A DNA stretch of 64,000 nucleotides from Lachnospiraceae bacterium UBA7143 (lineage in GTDB: Bacteria > Bacillota > Clostridia > Lachnospirales > Lachnospiraceae), in assembly GCA_002491905.1 (NCBI GenBank), contig DKWV01000025.1, positions 62,001-126,000 on the forward strand, written 5' to 3'. The stretch's first letter is position 1. Each line of letters starts with the position of its first letter. A program made the position numbers and the translations under genes. This document shows positions 1 through 8,452 of this stretch, one piece after another. The notes beneath the pieces were generated by a model, which did not search any database, was not told where the DNA came from, and was given only the letters and a program-made list of their open reading frames with translations.

Positions 1-1682
1 AGCGCATCTTTTATCTGACGGCTAAGACCATTACCCGCACGGTGGCGGACGATACCATTACTCTGCTGAGGGATCAGGGGCTGCAGCTGAAAAGTGTGAT
101 ATTGACCGCTAAGGACAAGATCTGTTTCATGGAAGAAACCGAGTGTAATCCGGTGGTCTGTCCTTATGCGAAAGGCCATTATGACAGAGTGAACGAAGCC
201 ATGTACGACCTGTTGACCAGTACGGACAATTTCACGAGGGAGCGGATCGAGGAGTATGCGGAGAAGCACAGGGTCTGTCCTTTTGAGATGTGTCTGGACA
301 TGAGCCTGTTTGCCGACGCGGTGATCTGCGATTACAATTATCTCTTTGATCCCCATGTTTATCTGCGGCGTTTCTTTGCGGAGGGAGTCAGGGGAGAATA
401 TATTTTTCTGGTGGATGAAGCCCACAATCTGGTGGAGCGGGGCAGGGAGATGTACAGCGCGCTTCTATGCAAGGAGACATTTTTGGAATTGAAAAAGACG
501 GTCAAAGCCTATGATGAGAGGATCGCCAAAAATCTGGACAAATGCAATAAGGAGATGCTTGCCCTGAAAAGGGAGTGCGTGGACTGCCGGGTGGTGGAAG
601 AGACTGACGCGCTGGTGCGCGCCCTGATCCGTCTCGGTGCAGCGATGGAGGATTATCTGGAAGATCACGAGGACAGCCCTGTGCGCGCGGATATTCTGGA
701 CTTTTATTTTGAAATTTCCCATTTTCTGGAGATGTACGAGCTGGCGGATGACAACTATGTGACCTATTCGGAACTGCGGGAGGACGGCAGCTTTATTGTG
801 AAGCTTTTCTGTGTGAATCCGGCGGGTAACCTTAAGAATTGCATGAGAAGGGGGCGCAGCACCATTCTGTTTTCAGCGACGCTTTTGCCCATCCAATATT
901 ATAAGACCCTTCTTGGTGCGGAAGAGGGGGACTATGAGGTCTATGCCAGATCGGTTTTCCGCCCGGACAAGCTGGGGCTTTACATTGGAAGCGATGTGAC
1001 CAGCCGTTACACCCGCAGGGGGGATGCGGAGTATTACCGGATTGCGGCTTATATCCACAATATTATAGAAAAAAGACAGGGCAATTACATGGCATTCTTT
1101 CCCTCCCATTCCTTTTTGCAGCGGGTTTTTGAAATTTACCGGGATTATTTCAATGCGGAGGGAACCGTGGAGTGTATTTTGCAGGAAAGCCATATGAATG
1201 AGGAAGCAAGGGAAGCTTTTTTAAATCGGTTCCGGGGAAACGAAGACTGCGATCTGCAAAAGCTGATTCAGATGGATATTGAGATGGAAGAGGAGAAAAG
1301 CCTTCTGGGATTCTGCGTGATGGGCGGTATCTTCAGCGAGGGGATAGATTTAAAGAACGACAGCCTGATTGGTGCGGTTATTGTGGGAACGGGGCTGCCC
1401 CAGGTATGTAACGAGAGGGAGATCCTGAAAAGATACTTTGACGGCTGGGGGGAGAACGGTTTCGACTATGCTTACCGCTATCCGGGTATGAATAAGGTAT
1501 TGCAGGCAGCTGGCCGGGTGATACGCACAGTGGATGACTTCGGTGTCGTCGCGCTTTTGGACGAGCGGTTTCTGTCTCCAGCTTATCAGAGACTATTTCC
1601 GCGAGAATGGAAGGAAAGGGTTGCCGTTACAGTTGACCAAATAGGTCGAAAAGTGGAAAGATTTTGGGATGAGTGGCTATAA
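1..1682 (+). CDS. DinG/XPD-like ATP-dependent DNA helicase, 5' end cut by window
   Basis: The reading frame is already open at base 3 (codons reading RIFYLTAKT precede the first possible GTG at 42), so the N-terminus with Walker A lies outside the window. What remains (about 560 residues) is the C-terminal part of a superfamily 2, XPD/DinG-type helicase. A cysteine cluster (ICFMEETECNPVVCPYAKG, then HRVCPFEMC) fits the Fe-S domain of this family. VICDYNYLFDP is followed by the DEAH box in FLVDEAHNL, and motif VI is seen as QAAGRVIRT near the end. The family unwinds DNA 5'-3' using ATP in repair and replication-stress pathways. The helicase class is secure from these motifs; the exact orthologue is not. 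Nothing downstream is close enough to be co-transcribed. Confidence 0.88.
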   Translation, partial: RIFYLTAKTITRTVADDTITLLRDQGLQLKSVILTAKDKICFMEETECNPVVCPYAKGHYDRVNEAMYDLLTSTDNFTRERIEEYAEKHRVCPFEMCLDMSLFADAVICDYNYLFDPHVYLRRFFAEGVRGEYIFLVDEAHNLVERGREMYSALLCKETFLELKKTVKAYDERIAKNLDKCNKEMLALKRECVDCRVVEETDALVRALIRLGAAMEDYLEDHEDSPVRADILDFYFEISHFLEMYELADDNYVTYSELREDGSFIVKLFCVNPAGNLKNCMRRGRSTILFSATLLPIQYYKTLLGAEEGDYEVYARSVFRPDKLGLYIGSDVTSRYTRRGDAEYYRIAAYIHNIIEKRQGNYMAFFPSHSFLQRVFEIYRDYFNAEGTVECILQESHMNEEAREAFLNRFRGNEDCDLQKLIQMDIEMEEEKSLLGFCVMGGIFSEGIDLKNDSLIGAVIVGTGLPQVCNEREILKRYFDGWGENGFDYAYRYPGMNKVLQAAGRVIRTVDDFGVVALLDERFLSPAYQRLFPREWKERVAVTVDQIGRKVERFWDEWL

Positions 1683-2182
1683 AATGCGAATTTTTCAGCT
1701 ATCCGAATGAGTCAACGGAGAAAAGGACAAAAACTCCGTGGAAAAGACAGGCTATGTAAATTGACTTTTAACGTCAAGAGACAAAATGCGATTGACTCCT
1801 TTTAGACTGAATGTTACAGGAAAGGTCAATTATTTTGACATGGCAGAAGCTGTTTCGACAAAAAGTTGATAGGAAAAACCGAAAACGACAGACAGATTGT
1901 GAAAAAATGGTACAGGGTGCGACAGGAAATGACGAATCTGTCAATGTGGATAACTTTGTGGAAATTGGGGATTTCTCAGTCGTTTTTGGATAACTTTTAA
2001 AAATTCGGGGCGTAAAAATTGTGGAAAAGTCGATGCACGGTTTTTGGTTTGGAAAAAAGCAAACCTGTCGGGTCAATCCGGGCAGAGGAGAACTGGTAGA
2101 ACTTGTTTGACGTAGAATGGCAAATAGTGGTATACTGATTCGTGGTATACTACAAGATATTGAATATTGACAGGAGGAAATT
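1683..2182. other. AT-rich 500-bp non-coding gap with repeated short motifs
   Basis: No convincing gene is seen: the longest frames on either strand have low-complexity, composition-driven translations and no ribosome site. The stretch is rich in TTGAC/GTCAA pentamers (1711, 1761, 1773, 1792, 1825, 1835, 1940, 2072, 2107, 2167). It also holds one exact DnaA-box consensus in reverse orientation (TGTGGATAA, 1945-1953) with near matches at 1957-1965, 1985-1993 and 2020-2028. A promoter for the downstream amylase gene closes the gap. Confidence 0.6.
2107..2136 (+). promoter_or_regulatory. Sigma-A-type promoter of the GH13 gene
   Basis: TTGACG (2107-2112), 18-bp spacer, TATACT (2131-2136). The sequence GTGGTATACT occurs twice in tandem (2127-2136 and 2142-2151), so a second, overlapping -10 is possible. 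The gene start is about 45 bases downstream. Confidence 0.65.
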
Positions 2183-3493
2183 ATGTGGGCATTTGAAAGT
2201 GTATTTTATCAGATATATCCGTTGGGGTTCTGCGGTGCGCCCTTTGAGAACGACGGACAGCTTACGCATCGGATCTTAAAAGTGAATGACTGGATTCCCC
2301 ATATGAAGAAACTGGGAGTCAACGCGGTTTACTTTTCCCCGGTGTTTGAGTCGGACACCCACGGTTACAATACCAGGGATTACCACACCATTGACTGCAG
2401 GCTGGGAACCAATGAGGATTTTAAGGAAGTCTGTGAAAATCTGCATAAAAACGGCATTAAGGTGGTGCTGGATGGGGTGTTCAACCATGTGGGCAGAGGA
2501 TTCTGGGCTTTTCAGGATGTGTTGAAGAACAGGGAGAGATCCCCCTATTTAAGCTGGTTTCACATTAATCTGGGGGGCAATTCCAACTATAACGACGGTC
2601 TCTGGTACGAGGGATGGGAAGGCAACTACGATCTGGTGAAGCTGAATCTGCGGCATGAAGACGTAATTAACCACATTCTTGACAGCGTGAAGGGCTGGGT
2701 GGACGAGTTTGACATCGACGGACTGCGTCTGGATGTGGCGTACTGTCTGGACCACGATTTTGTGAGACGGCTCCGGGCGTTTACGGACGGGCTTAAATCC
2801 GAGTTCTATCTGCTGGGGGAGATGCTGCACGGCGATTACAACCAGCTGGTGAATGACCAGATGCTGCACTCCGCCACGAACTACGAGTGCTACAAGGGAT
2901 TGTTTTCCAGTTTTAACAGTATGAATATGTTTGAGATCAACCATTCCCTGCTCAGGCAGTTCGGGCCGGAGAACTGGTGTCTCTACCGCGGCAAGCATCT
3001 GCTCTCTTTTGTGGATAACCATGATGTGAGCCGGATTGCCAGCAACCTGACGAATGAAAAGCATCTCCCGCTGATCTATGCGCTGTGTTTCGGTATGCCG
3101 GGTATTCCCTGTGTGTACTACGGCAGCGAGTGGGGAGCGAAGGCCAATAAGAGTGAGGGGGATCCCGCGCTGAGAGCCAGCTTTGACGCGCCGGAGTGGA
3201 ATGAATTGACCGAATGGATCAGTAAGCTCGCTGAGGCCAAGAAGGGATCGAAAGCGCTCAACTACGGTGATTTCCGTTCGGTGGTGCTGACCAACAGACA
3301 GTGTATTTTCGAGCGCAGGTGCGAGGACGAGAGAGTGCTTGTGGCGGTCAACGCGGACGGCGAGGATTATACCGCCCACTTCGATGCGGGTTGCGGCATG
3401 GCCGTGGATCTCATCACCGGGGAGAAACACGATTTCGGAGGGGGAAGCCTGCTCCCCGCCTACAGCGCGTACTTCTGGAAGATGGAACACTGA
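2183..3493 (+). CDS. GH13 alpha-amylase-family glycosidase (intracellular)
   Basis: This 436-residue enzyme has all four GH13 signature regions: DGVFNHVG (region I), GLRLDVA with the catalytic nucleophile Asp (II), LLGEMLHGD with the acid/base Glu (III) and FVDNHDVSRI (IV). It starts directly with MWAFESVFYQIYPLGF and has no signal peptide, so it should act in the cytosol on imported alpha-glucans such as maltodextrins. Length and motifs fit the neopullulanase/cyclomaltodextrinase/maltogenic-amylase side of the family, though the N-terminal starch-binding-like domain of those enzymes is absent. The start at 2183 has AGGAGG 5-10 bases upstream. It stands alone behind its own promoter. Exact substrate preference is inferred only. 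Confidence 0.9.
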   Translation: MWAFESVFYQIYPLGFCGAPFENDGQLTHRILKVNDWIPHMKKLGVNAVYFSPVFESDTHGYNTRDYHTIDCRLGTNEDFKEVCENLHKNGIKVVLDGVFNHVGRGFWAFQDVLKNRERSPYLSWFHINLGGNSNYNDGLWYEGWEGNYDLVKLNLRHEDVINHILDSVKGWVDEFDIDGLRLDVAYCLDHDFVRRLRAFTDGLKSEFYLLGEMLHGDYNQLVNDQMLHSATNYECYKGLFSSFNSMNMFEINHSLLRQFGPENWCLYRGKHLLSFVDNHDVSRIASNLTNEKHLPLIYALCFGMPGIPCVYYGSEWGAKANKSEGDPALRASFDAPEWNELTEWISKLAEAKKGSKALNYGDFRSVVLTNRQCIFERRCEDERVLVAVNADGEDYTAHFDAGCGMAVDLITGEKHDFGGGSLLPAYSAYFWKMEH

Positions 3494-3505
3494 CAGAAAA
3501 ATATC

Positions 3506-3534
3506 TTGACAACGCCTGACGTATGTATTAAGAT
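3506..3534 (+). promoter_or_regulatory. Promoter of the leader ORF / ABC exporter transcript
   Basis: TTGACA (3506-3511), 17-bp spacer, TAAGAT (3529-3534). It begins 13 bases after the GH13 stop codon and points into the 37-codon leader ORF. A consensus -35 and ideal spacing suggest strong expression. Confidence 0.65.
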
Positions 3535-3567
3535 GGCAAAAGTAACTTAACAACAAAATTCAGGAAA

Positions 3568-3657
3568 GGAGGTAATCTTATGTTTTTACACAATAATAAT
3601 CAGACAGTCGATAGCAAGAGACAACTGCATAGGGAAATGTTGCATGAAATTACCTCC
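3568..3657 (+). promoter_or_regulatory. Potential RNA stem sequestering the leader-ORF ribosome site
   Basis: GGAGGTAAT (3568-3576), the Shine-Dalgarno sequence of the leader ORF, is the exact reverse complement of ATTACCTCC (3649-3657) inside the same ORF. After one mismatch the pairing continues for six more pairs (3578-3583 with 3642-3647, two of them G-U) and covers the start codon. The ATTACC part could alternatively pair with GGTAAT (3747-3752) in the 5' arm of the downstream terminator. Pairings are read from the sequence; a regulatory role is inferred. Confidence 0.5.
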
Positions 3658-3693
3658 GCATATATGGGAGCCGGCAGATACAGGGGATATTGA
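3580..3693 (+). CDS. 37-residue leader peptide ORF upstream of ABC exporter
   Basis: A short ORF starts at ATG 3580 behind a near-perfect ribosome site (AAAGGAGGT) and its own promoter. It ends at 3693, shortly before a strong terminator hairpin and the ABC exporter genes. The peptide begins MFLHNNNQTVDSKRQL and ends in a Gly/Tyr/Arg-rich tail (GAGRYRGY); it matches no family I recognise. The arrangement of promoter, small ORF, terminator and heterodimeric multidrug exporter is the same as that described for Bacillus subtilis bmrB-bmrCD, where translation of the small ORF controls transcription by attenuation. Function as a leader is an inference from layout. A free-standing small protein is the main alternative. 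Confidence 0.6.
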   Translation: MFLHNNNQTVDSKRQLHREMLHEITSAYMGAGRYRGY

Positions 3694-3738
3694 CCCAATT
3701 AGTCGGTAAATAGATATGCTTGGCTTTTAAAGTTTTTT

Positions 3739-3775
3739 GGGGCTGTGGTAATTTTACCACAGCCCCTTTCTCTTT
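3739..3775 (+). terminator. Intrinsic terminator/attenuator before the ABC exporter
   Basis: A perfect 12-bp stem, GGGGCTGTGGTA (3739-3750) with TACCACAGCCCC (3755-3766), closes on an ATTT loop and is followed by TTTCTCTTT. It lies between the leader ORF and the exporter start at 3808, so it either ends the leader transcript or acts as a conditional attenuator. Confidence 0.75.
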
Positions 3776-3807
3776 GTGCGGAGAAGGTTTTTGGGGGGAT
3801 ACATAAC

Positions 3808-5559
3808 ATGAAAAAAATAACAAGTTACATATGGGACTATCGGTTCTCCTATCTGGGAGCCGTGCTGGCCCTTCTTTCCGCGGTTTCGCTTGACATGCTG
3901 GCGCCGAGACTGACGGCGCATGTGGTGGACGATGTGATCGTGGGAGGAGAGATTGGGAAATTAAAGTTCCTGCTGCTCGGTTTCTTGGGCGTAGGGCTTG
4001 GAAGATGCATCTTCCAGTATGTGAAGGAATATACCTTCGACAAAAACGGCGCCAGAATTTCCGGGGATATGCGGCGGGATCTGTTTCGGCATATCCAGTC
4101 GTTGAGCGCAGACTTTTTTGACCGGACAAACACGGGAGAACTGATGGCCCGCGTCAAGGAGGACATTGACCATATCTGGGACGCGGTGGGCTATGTGGGG
4201 ATGCTGCTGATCGAGGTGGCCTATCATACGGGGATCATTCTGGTCTGCATGTGTATGATCAACTGGAAGCTGGCGTTGATCTCCGGGGCGGCCATGCTGC
4301 TGTGCGGGGCTGTGGCGGTGATTATGGAGAGAAAGCTTGGTGCGGTTTACGAGGCGATCAGTGAGGAGAACGCGGTACTGAATACGGTGGCGGAGGAAAA
4401 TCTCGGTGGTGTGCGCACGGTCAAGGCTTTTGCCAGGGAATCCTTTGAGATTGACAAATTTCTCTCCCACAACAGACGCTACTATGATCTGAATATGGCG
4501 CAGTCGAAAGTGTTTGTGCGCTATTATCCGGTGTTTACGGTGATATCCAAGATTCTTCCATTATTGACCATATTGGTCGGTGGCAGATTTGTGATCGACG
4601 GGGAGATGACGCTGGGTGAGATGACTGCTTTTGTGGAGTATTCCATGAATATCGTGTGGCCTATGGAGATGCTTGGATGGCTCACGAACAGTTTTTCTTC
4701 TGCGGTGGCATCCAACAAAAAGATACGGAAAATATATGAGGAAACACCCTCGGTTACGGAGGTGACTAATCCGGTCAAGATAGAGAAGGTGCAGGGAAAG
4801 GTCTGCTTTGACCACGTTTTCTTTCACAAGGCGGATCAGCATGAGATTCTCCGGGATATTACCTTTACCGTGGAGGCGGGTAAGACGCTTGGCATCATGG
4901 GGACGACGGGAGCGGGCAAGACTTCTATTATCCAGCTTTTGCAGCGCATGTATGACGTCACGGGCGGCGCGGTTTATCTGGATGATGTGGATATCCGAAA
5001 ACTTTCGCTGGAACAGCTCCGCACCAGCATAAGCTTTGTGATGCAGGATGTTTTTCTGTTTTCGGACACAATCAATGACAATGTTAAGCTGGGGAAAAAG
5101 AGGCACCTGGATTTCAGGACAGTGCGTGAGGCATCAACGGATGCGCAGGCAAGCGGATTTATTGAGCGGATGGAAAAGCAGTATGAGACGGTGATCGGGG
5201 AGCGGGGCGTGGGCCTGTCCGGCGGGCAGAAACAGCGCATAAGCATAGCCCGCGCACTCTCCAAGAAAAATCCGATTCTTGTGCTGGATGACTCTACGTC
5301 AGCGCTTGACACGGAGACGGAGCAGCTGATCCAGCAGACCCTGCGCACTTTGGAAAATACGACGAAAATTATTATCGGGCACAGGATCAGTGCGGTGCGG
5401 CACGCGGATGAGATTCTGGTGCTGCAGGACGGCGCGATTGCGGAGCGGGGCACCCACGGGGAGCTTCTCAAGAAGCGTGGGCTGTATTACGAGACATACC
5501 GTTCCCAGTATGGTGAGATTTTGGAGGGAGGTGAGACGGATGTCCTTCAACTCGTATAA
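3808..5559 (+). CDS. ABC exporter half-transporter, degenerate-site subunit of a heterodimer
   Basis: This 583-residue fused permease-ATPase has an N-terminal six-helix transmembrane domain (about residues 1-310) and an ATPase domain with Walker A GTTGAGKT (about 365), signature LSGGQ (about 470) and H-loop GHR. Walker B reads LVLDDS, so Asp replaces the catalytic Glu. That substitution marks the non-hydrolysing site of heterodimeric type IV exporters such as BmrC or TM287. The gene overlaps its partner by 20 bases, supporting a stoichiometric heterodimer in the membrane that exports drugs, lipids or peptides. The start at ATG 3808 is preferred to longer in-frame starts because those fall inside the terminator hairpin and GGGGGG lies just upstream. 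The substrate is unknown. Confidence 0.88.
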   Translation: MKKITSYIWDYRFSYLGAVLALLSAVSLDMLAPRLTAHVVDDVIVGGEIGKLKFLLLGFLGVGLGRCIFQYVKEYTFDKNGARISGDMRRDLFRHIQSLSADFFDRTNTGELMARVKEDIDHIWDAVGYVGMLLIEVAYHTGIILVCMCMINWKLALISGAAMLLCGAVAVIMERKLGAVYEAISEENAVLNTVAEENLGGVRTVKAFARESFEIDKFLSHNRRYYDLNMAQSKVFVRYYPVFTVISKILPLLTILVGGRFVIDGEMTLGEMTAFVEYSMNIVWPMEMLGWLTNSFSSAVASNKKIRKIYEETPSVTEVTNPVKIEKVQGKVCFDHVFFHKADQHEILRDITFTVEAGKTLGIMGTTGAGKTSIIQLLQRMYDVTGGAVYLDDVDIRKLSLEQLRTSISFVMQDVFLFSDTINDNVKLGKKRHLDFRTVREASTDAQASGFIERMEKQYETVIGERGVGLSGGQKQRISIARALSKKNPILVLDDSTSALDTETEQLIQQTLRTLENTTKIIIGHRISAVRHADEILVLQDGAIAERGTHGELLKKRGLYYETYRSQYGEILEGGETDVLQLV

Positions 5560-7309
5560 AGACGATGAGCAGAGCGTTCAGAGGAGCAAGGCGCAGACTC
5601 TGAAGCGGCTGCTGACTTATCTTTTTGCCTATAAGTGGCAGATTCTGCTGGTGCTTGTGATTATGGGGTACGGCGTGGCAGTGAGCCTGGTGAACCCGCT
5701 GATTATGGAGTCCGCCATAGATGACTATATTGGTCAAAACGATTTTAAGGGGCTTTACCGGCTGCTTGTGGCGGCGCTGGCGGTCAATCTGGCACTGGTG
5801 GCGACCGTGAAGCTGCGGATGTATATTATGGCGAAAGTCTGCAACCGGATTCTGCTGACGATCCGGCAGGAGCTGTACACTCACATCCAGAAGCTGGACT
5901 TTGCCTTTTTTGACAGCAGGCCGACAGGGAAGATACTCTCACGTATCATCGGTGATATCAATTCGCTGAAGGATGTGCTTTCCAACTGTGTGACCACGCT
6001 GGTGCCGGACGGCCTTACGGTGATTGCCGTGATTGTGATTATGGTCTGCAAGAATCCGAAGCTGGCGGCGGCATCCCTGCTGGCTCTGCCGTTTATGGCG
6101 GCGGCGACCTTCTATATTGAATATAAGGCGCATCCGCGCTGGCAGATTTTCCGGAAGAAATCGGCCAACCTGAACGCGTTTATCCATGAGGATATGGCGG
6201 GAATTCGGATTATTCAGAGTTTTCATGCGCAGAAGGAGACGGAGGAAACCTTCGATGAGCTTTTGGAGGAGCACAGAACGTCCTTTTTTGACGCGGTGCG
6301 CATGAGCGACGCCTTCGGTTCGGTGATCGACCTTTCATGGGGACTTGGCTGCATTTTCCTGTATTTTACGGGAATTGTGATTCTGGGCGTGGATGAGGTG
6401 TCGGTGGGAACCTTTATTGCCTTCGGCACATACCTGAATATGTTCTGGCAGCCCATCCACAATATCAGCAATTTCTATAATCAGCTTGTGACCAACATTG
6501 CGGGGGCGGAGCGGATCTTTGAGATTCTGGATACGGAGCCGGGCATTGCGGACGGCGGCGCGGCGGTGCAGATGCCTGAGATTGCGGGGGAAGTGGTTTT
6601 CGACCATGTGGATTTCTCCTATGACGACAAGGTGAAAGTGCTGGACGATGTGAGCTTTAGGATCAGGCCGGGTGAGACGATCGCGCTGGTGGGCCCTACG
6701 GGTGCGGGAAAGACCACTATAGTCAATCTGATCAGCCGTTTCTACGAGGTGACGGGCGGCGCGGTCAGAATTGACGGAAGGGATGTGCGTGAGGTTACTT
6801 TGGAGAGCCTGCGCAGGCAGATGGGGATTATGACTCAGGATAACTTCCTTTTTTCGGGTACGATTCGGGAAAATATCCGTTACGGAAGGCTGGAAGCCAC
6901 GGATGAGGAGATCGAGGCGGCGGCCAGAGCGGTCAATGCCCATGACTTTATTATGAAACTGGAAAAGGGGTACGAGACAGAACTTTCCGAGCGCGGCGGC
7001 GGGCTTTCCGTCGGGCAGAAACAGCTTTTGGCATTTGCAAGAACGATGGTGTCGGATCCGAAGATTCTGATTTTGGACGAGGCGACTTCCAGCATAGACA
7101 CGAAGACGGAGCTTTTGGTGCAGGAGGGCATCGAGCATCTGCTTGCTGGCAGAACATCTTTTGTCATTGCCCACAGACTGTCCACGATAAGGAAGGCGGA
7201 CCGCATTTTCGTGGTGGATGACGGAAAAATTCTGGAGGAGGGAAATGCGGAGGAGCTGATGGCCAGGAAAGGACTTTATTATCAGCTCTATAAGAATAGT
7301 ATCCTGTAA
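5540..7309 (+). CDS. ABC exporter half-transporter, catalytic partner
   Basis: This 589-residue permease-ATPase pairs with the preceding gene; its ATG (5540) sits inside the partner's end with GGAGGGAGGTGA upstream, which suggests translational coupling. The N-terminal half holds the transmembrane helices. The ATPase domain has Walker A GPTGAGKT (about 385-393), a canonical Walker B ILILDEAT with the catalytic Glu, and H-loop AHR. Its signature motif is altered to LSVGQ. Because each ATP site combines Walker motifs of one subunit with the signature of the other, the altered signature here and the altered Walker B in the partner fall in the same site, the usual pattern of asymmetric exporters. 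Substrate is unknown; multidrug export is one possibility. Confidence 0.88.
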   Translation: MSFNSYKDDEQSVQRSKAQTLKRLLTYLFAYKWQILLVLVIMGYGVAVSLVNPLIMESAIDDYIGQNDFKGLYRLLVAALAVNLALVATVKLRMYIMAKVCNRILLTIRQELYTHIQKLDFAFFDSRPTGKILSRIIGDINSLKDVLSNCVTTLVPDGLTVIAVIVIMVCKNPKLAAASLLALPFMAAATFYIEYKAHPRWQIFRKKSANLNAFIHEDMAGIRIIQSFHAQKETEETFDELLEEHRTSFFDAVRMSDAFGSVIDLSWGLGCIFLYFTGIVILGVDEVSVGTFIAFGTYLNMFWQPIHNISNFYNQLVTNIAGAERIFEILDTEPGIADGGAAVQMPEIAGEVVFDHVDFSYDDKVKVLDDVSFRIRPGETIALVGPTGAGKTTIVNLISRFYEVTGGAVRIDGRDVREVTLESLRRQMGIMTQDNFLFSGTIRENIRYGRLEATDEEIEAAARAVNAHDFIMKLEKGYETELSERGGGLSVGQKQLLAFARTMVSDPKILILDEATSSIDTKTELLVQEGIEHLLAGRTSFVIAHRLSTIRKADRIFVVDDGKILEEGNAEELMARKGLYYQLYKNSIL

Positions 7310-7351
7310 TTGTGAAGGGACTGAACAGTTACCAGTATTTTGTAAATTGGG

Positions 7352-7397
7352 TTGACAAAAATTTATTTTACTTTATAATTTAAGTAAATTACTTAAA
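7352..7397 (+). promoter_or_regulatory. Promoter and 19-bp palindromic operator of the LacI-family gene
   Basis: TTGACA (7352-7357), 16-bp spacer, TATAAT (7374-7379). It is followed immediately by a perfect inverted repeat with arms TTTAAGTAA and TTACTTAAA around a central A (7379-7397). A palindrome abutting the -10 and followed by the regulator gene fits an autoregulatory LacI-family operator. The promoter at 13292 resembles it closely. Confidence 0.7.
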
Positions 7398-7417
7398 ATT
7401 TAGTGGGGATGGGGAGT

Positions 7418-8452
7418 ATGGCTAAAGCGGTTAAAATGGCGGATATCGCGCAGGTGATGGGGGTCAGTACGGTGACGGTATCCAAGGCGCTTTCGGGTCA
7501 GAAGGGCGTCAGCGAGGAACTTCGCATTAAAATTAAGAAAAAGGCGGAGGAGATGGGATATAAGTCGGCCTCCGCCAGATACAGGGAGCGCTCCGGGCAT
7601 GCTGTAAGCTATACTTTCGGTGTGATCGTGTCGGACCGATTTCTTGCGAAATATGAATCCTTCTACTGGAATCTGTATCAGGAAGTGGCCACCGCTGCGG
7701 TGCAGAAGGGCTGCTTTACCATGCTGGAGGTGCTGCAGGCGGAGGACGAGGACAGACTGGTTATGCCGAGGCTTCTTGGCGAGAGAAAGACGGAGGGGCT
7801 GATTATCATAGGCAGACTTAAGATGGCATATATGGAAAAGCTGATGGAGCAGATAGAGATTCCGTTTATCCTGTTAGATTTTGTCGACCAAAACGGCGCT
7901 TATGATTCGGTGATTTCCAACAGCTATTTCGGCATGTACCGAATGACGAATTATCTGTTTGATCTGGGGCATGAAAAGATTGCTTTTGTGGGGAATGTAC
8001 ACTATACGGATTCCATCACAGACCGTTATTTCGGGTATATGAAATCCCTGAGCGAGCACGGTCTGGAGGTGAGGAAGGACTGGGTGTTAGACGACAGGAA
8101 TCAGGAAACGGGCCGGTCAGATCAGGATTTTTCATGGAAACTGCCTGAGGAAATGCCCACCGCTTTTGTCTGTAATAACGACGTGGCTGCGGCCAATCTG
8201 GTTAATGAGCTTGAGCAGCACGGTTACCGGGTGCCACAGGATATTTCTGTGGTGGGATATGACAACTACCAGCCGCCGGGACTGTGTGATGTGCGGATTA
8301 CCACCTACGAAGTGAATATGCCTGAGATGGCGAAGCAGGCTGTAAAAAACCTGATCCGCAAGATTTCCGGGGAGCCTTACAGGAAGGGAGTTATCATTGT
8401 GGACGGCAGGATTGTCTATAAGGACAGTGTAAACGAGGCGCATCATGTGTGA
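7418..8452 (+). CDS. LacI-family transcriptional regulator
   Basis: A 344-residue regulator with an N-terminal LacI helix-turn-helix (MADIAQVMGVSTVTVSKALS, roughly residues 7-26) followed by a hinge and a periplasmic-binding-protein-like sugar-sensing domain (for example SVVGYDNYQPPGLCDVRITTY near the end). ATG 7418 is preferred, with GTGGGG as a weak ribosome site; in-frame starts at 7403 and 7409 are possible. It sits at the head of the mannoside locus, and AT-rich palindromes beside its own promoter and two others in the locus suggest it represses or co-ordinates these genes in response to imported sugar. The gene ends in an 11-bp hairpin shared with the convergent AraC gene. Confidence 0.85.
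   Translation: MAKAVKMADIAQVMGVSTVTVSKALSGQKGVSEELRIKIKKKAEEMGYKSASARYRERSGHAVSYTFGVIVSDRFLAKYESFYWNLYQEVATAAVQKGCFTMLEVLQAEDEDRLVMPRLLGERKTEGLIIIGRLKMAYMEKLMEQIEIPFILLDFVDQNGAYDSVISNSYFGMYRMTNYLFDLGHEKIAFVGNVHYTDSITDRYFGYMKSLSEHGLEVRKDWVLDDRNQETGRSDQDFSWKLPEEMPTAFVCNNDVAAANLVNELEQHGYRVPQDISVVGYDNYQPPGLCDVRITTYEVNMPEMAKQAVKNLIRKISGEPYRKGVIIVDGRIVYKDSVNEAHHV

Noticed and set aside
1945..2028. Chromosomal replication origin
   Set aside because: DnaA-box-like sites are present but dnaA, dnaN, rpmH and an AT-rich unwinding region in the usual layout are not.
1774..2076. Possible 100-residue minus-strand gene in the gap after the helicase
   Set aside because: Low-complexity Ser/Phe/Thr-rich translation, no ribosome site, and the region is AT-rich with regulatory-looking repeats.
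2549..3556. A 335-codon minus-strand frame opposite the GH13 gene
   Set aside because: The plus-strand gene has all four GH13 motifs; the antisense frame has none and reflects codon bias.
3745..3807. Longer N-terminus for the first ABC exporter subunit
   Set aside because: The upstream in-frame codons form the terminator hairpin, and a good ribosome site lies before ATG 3808.
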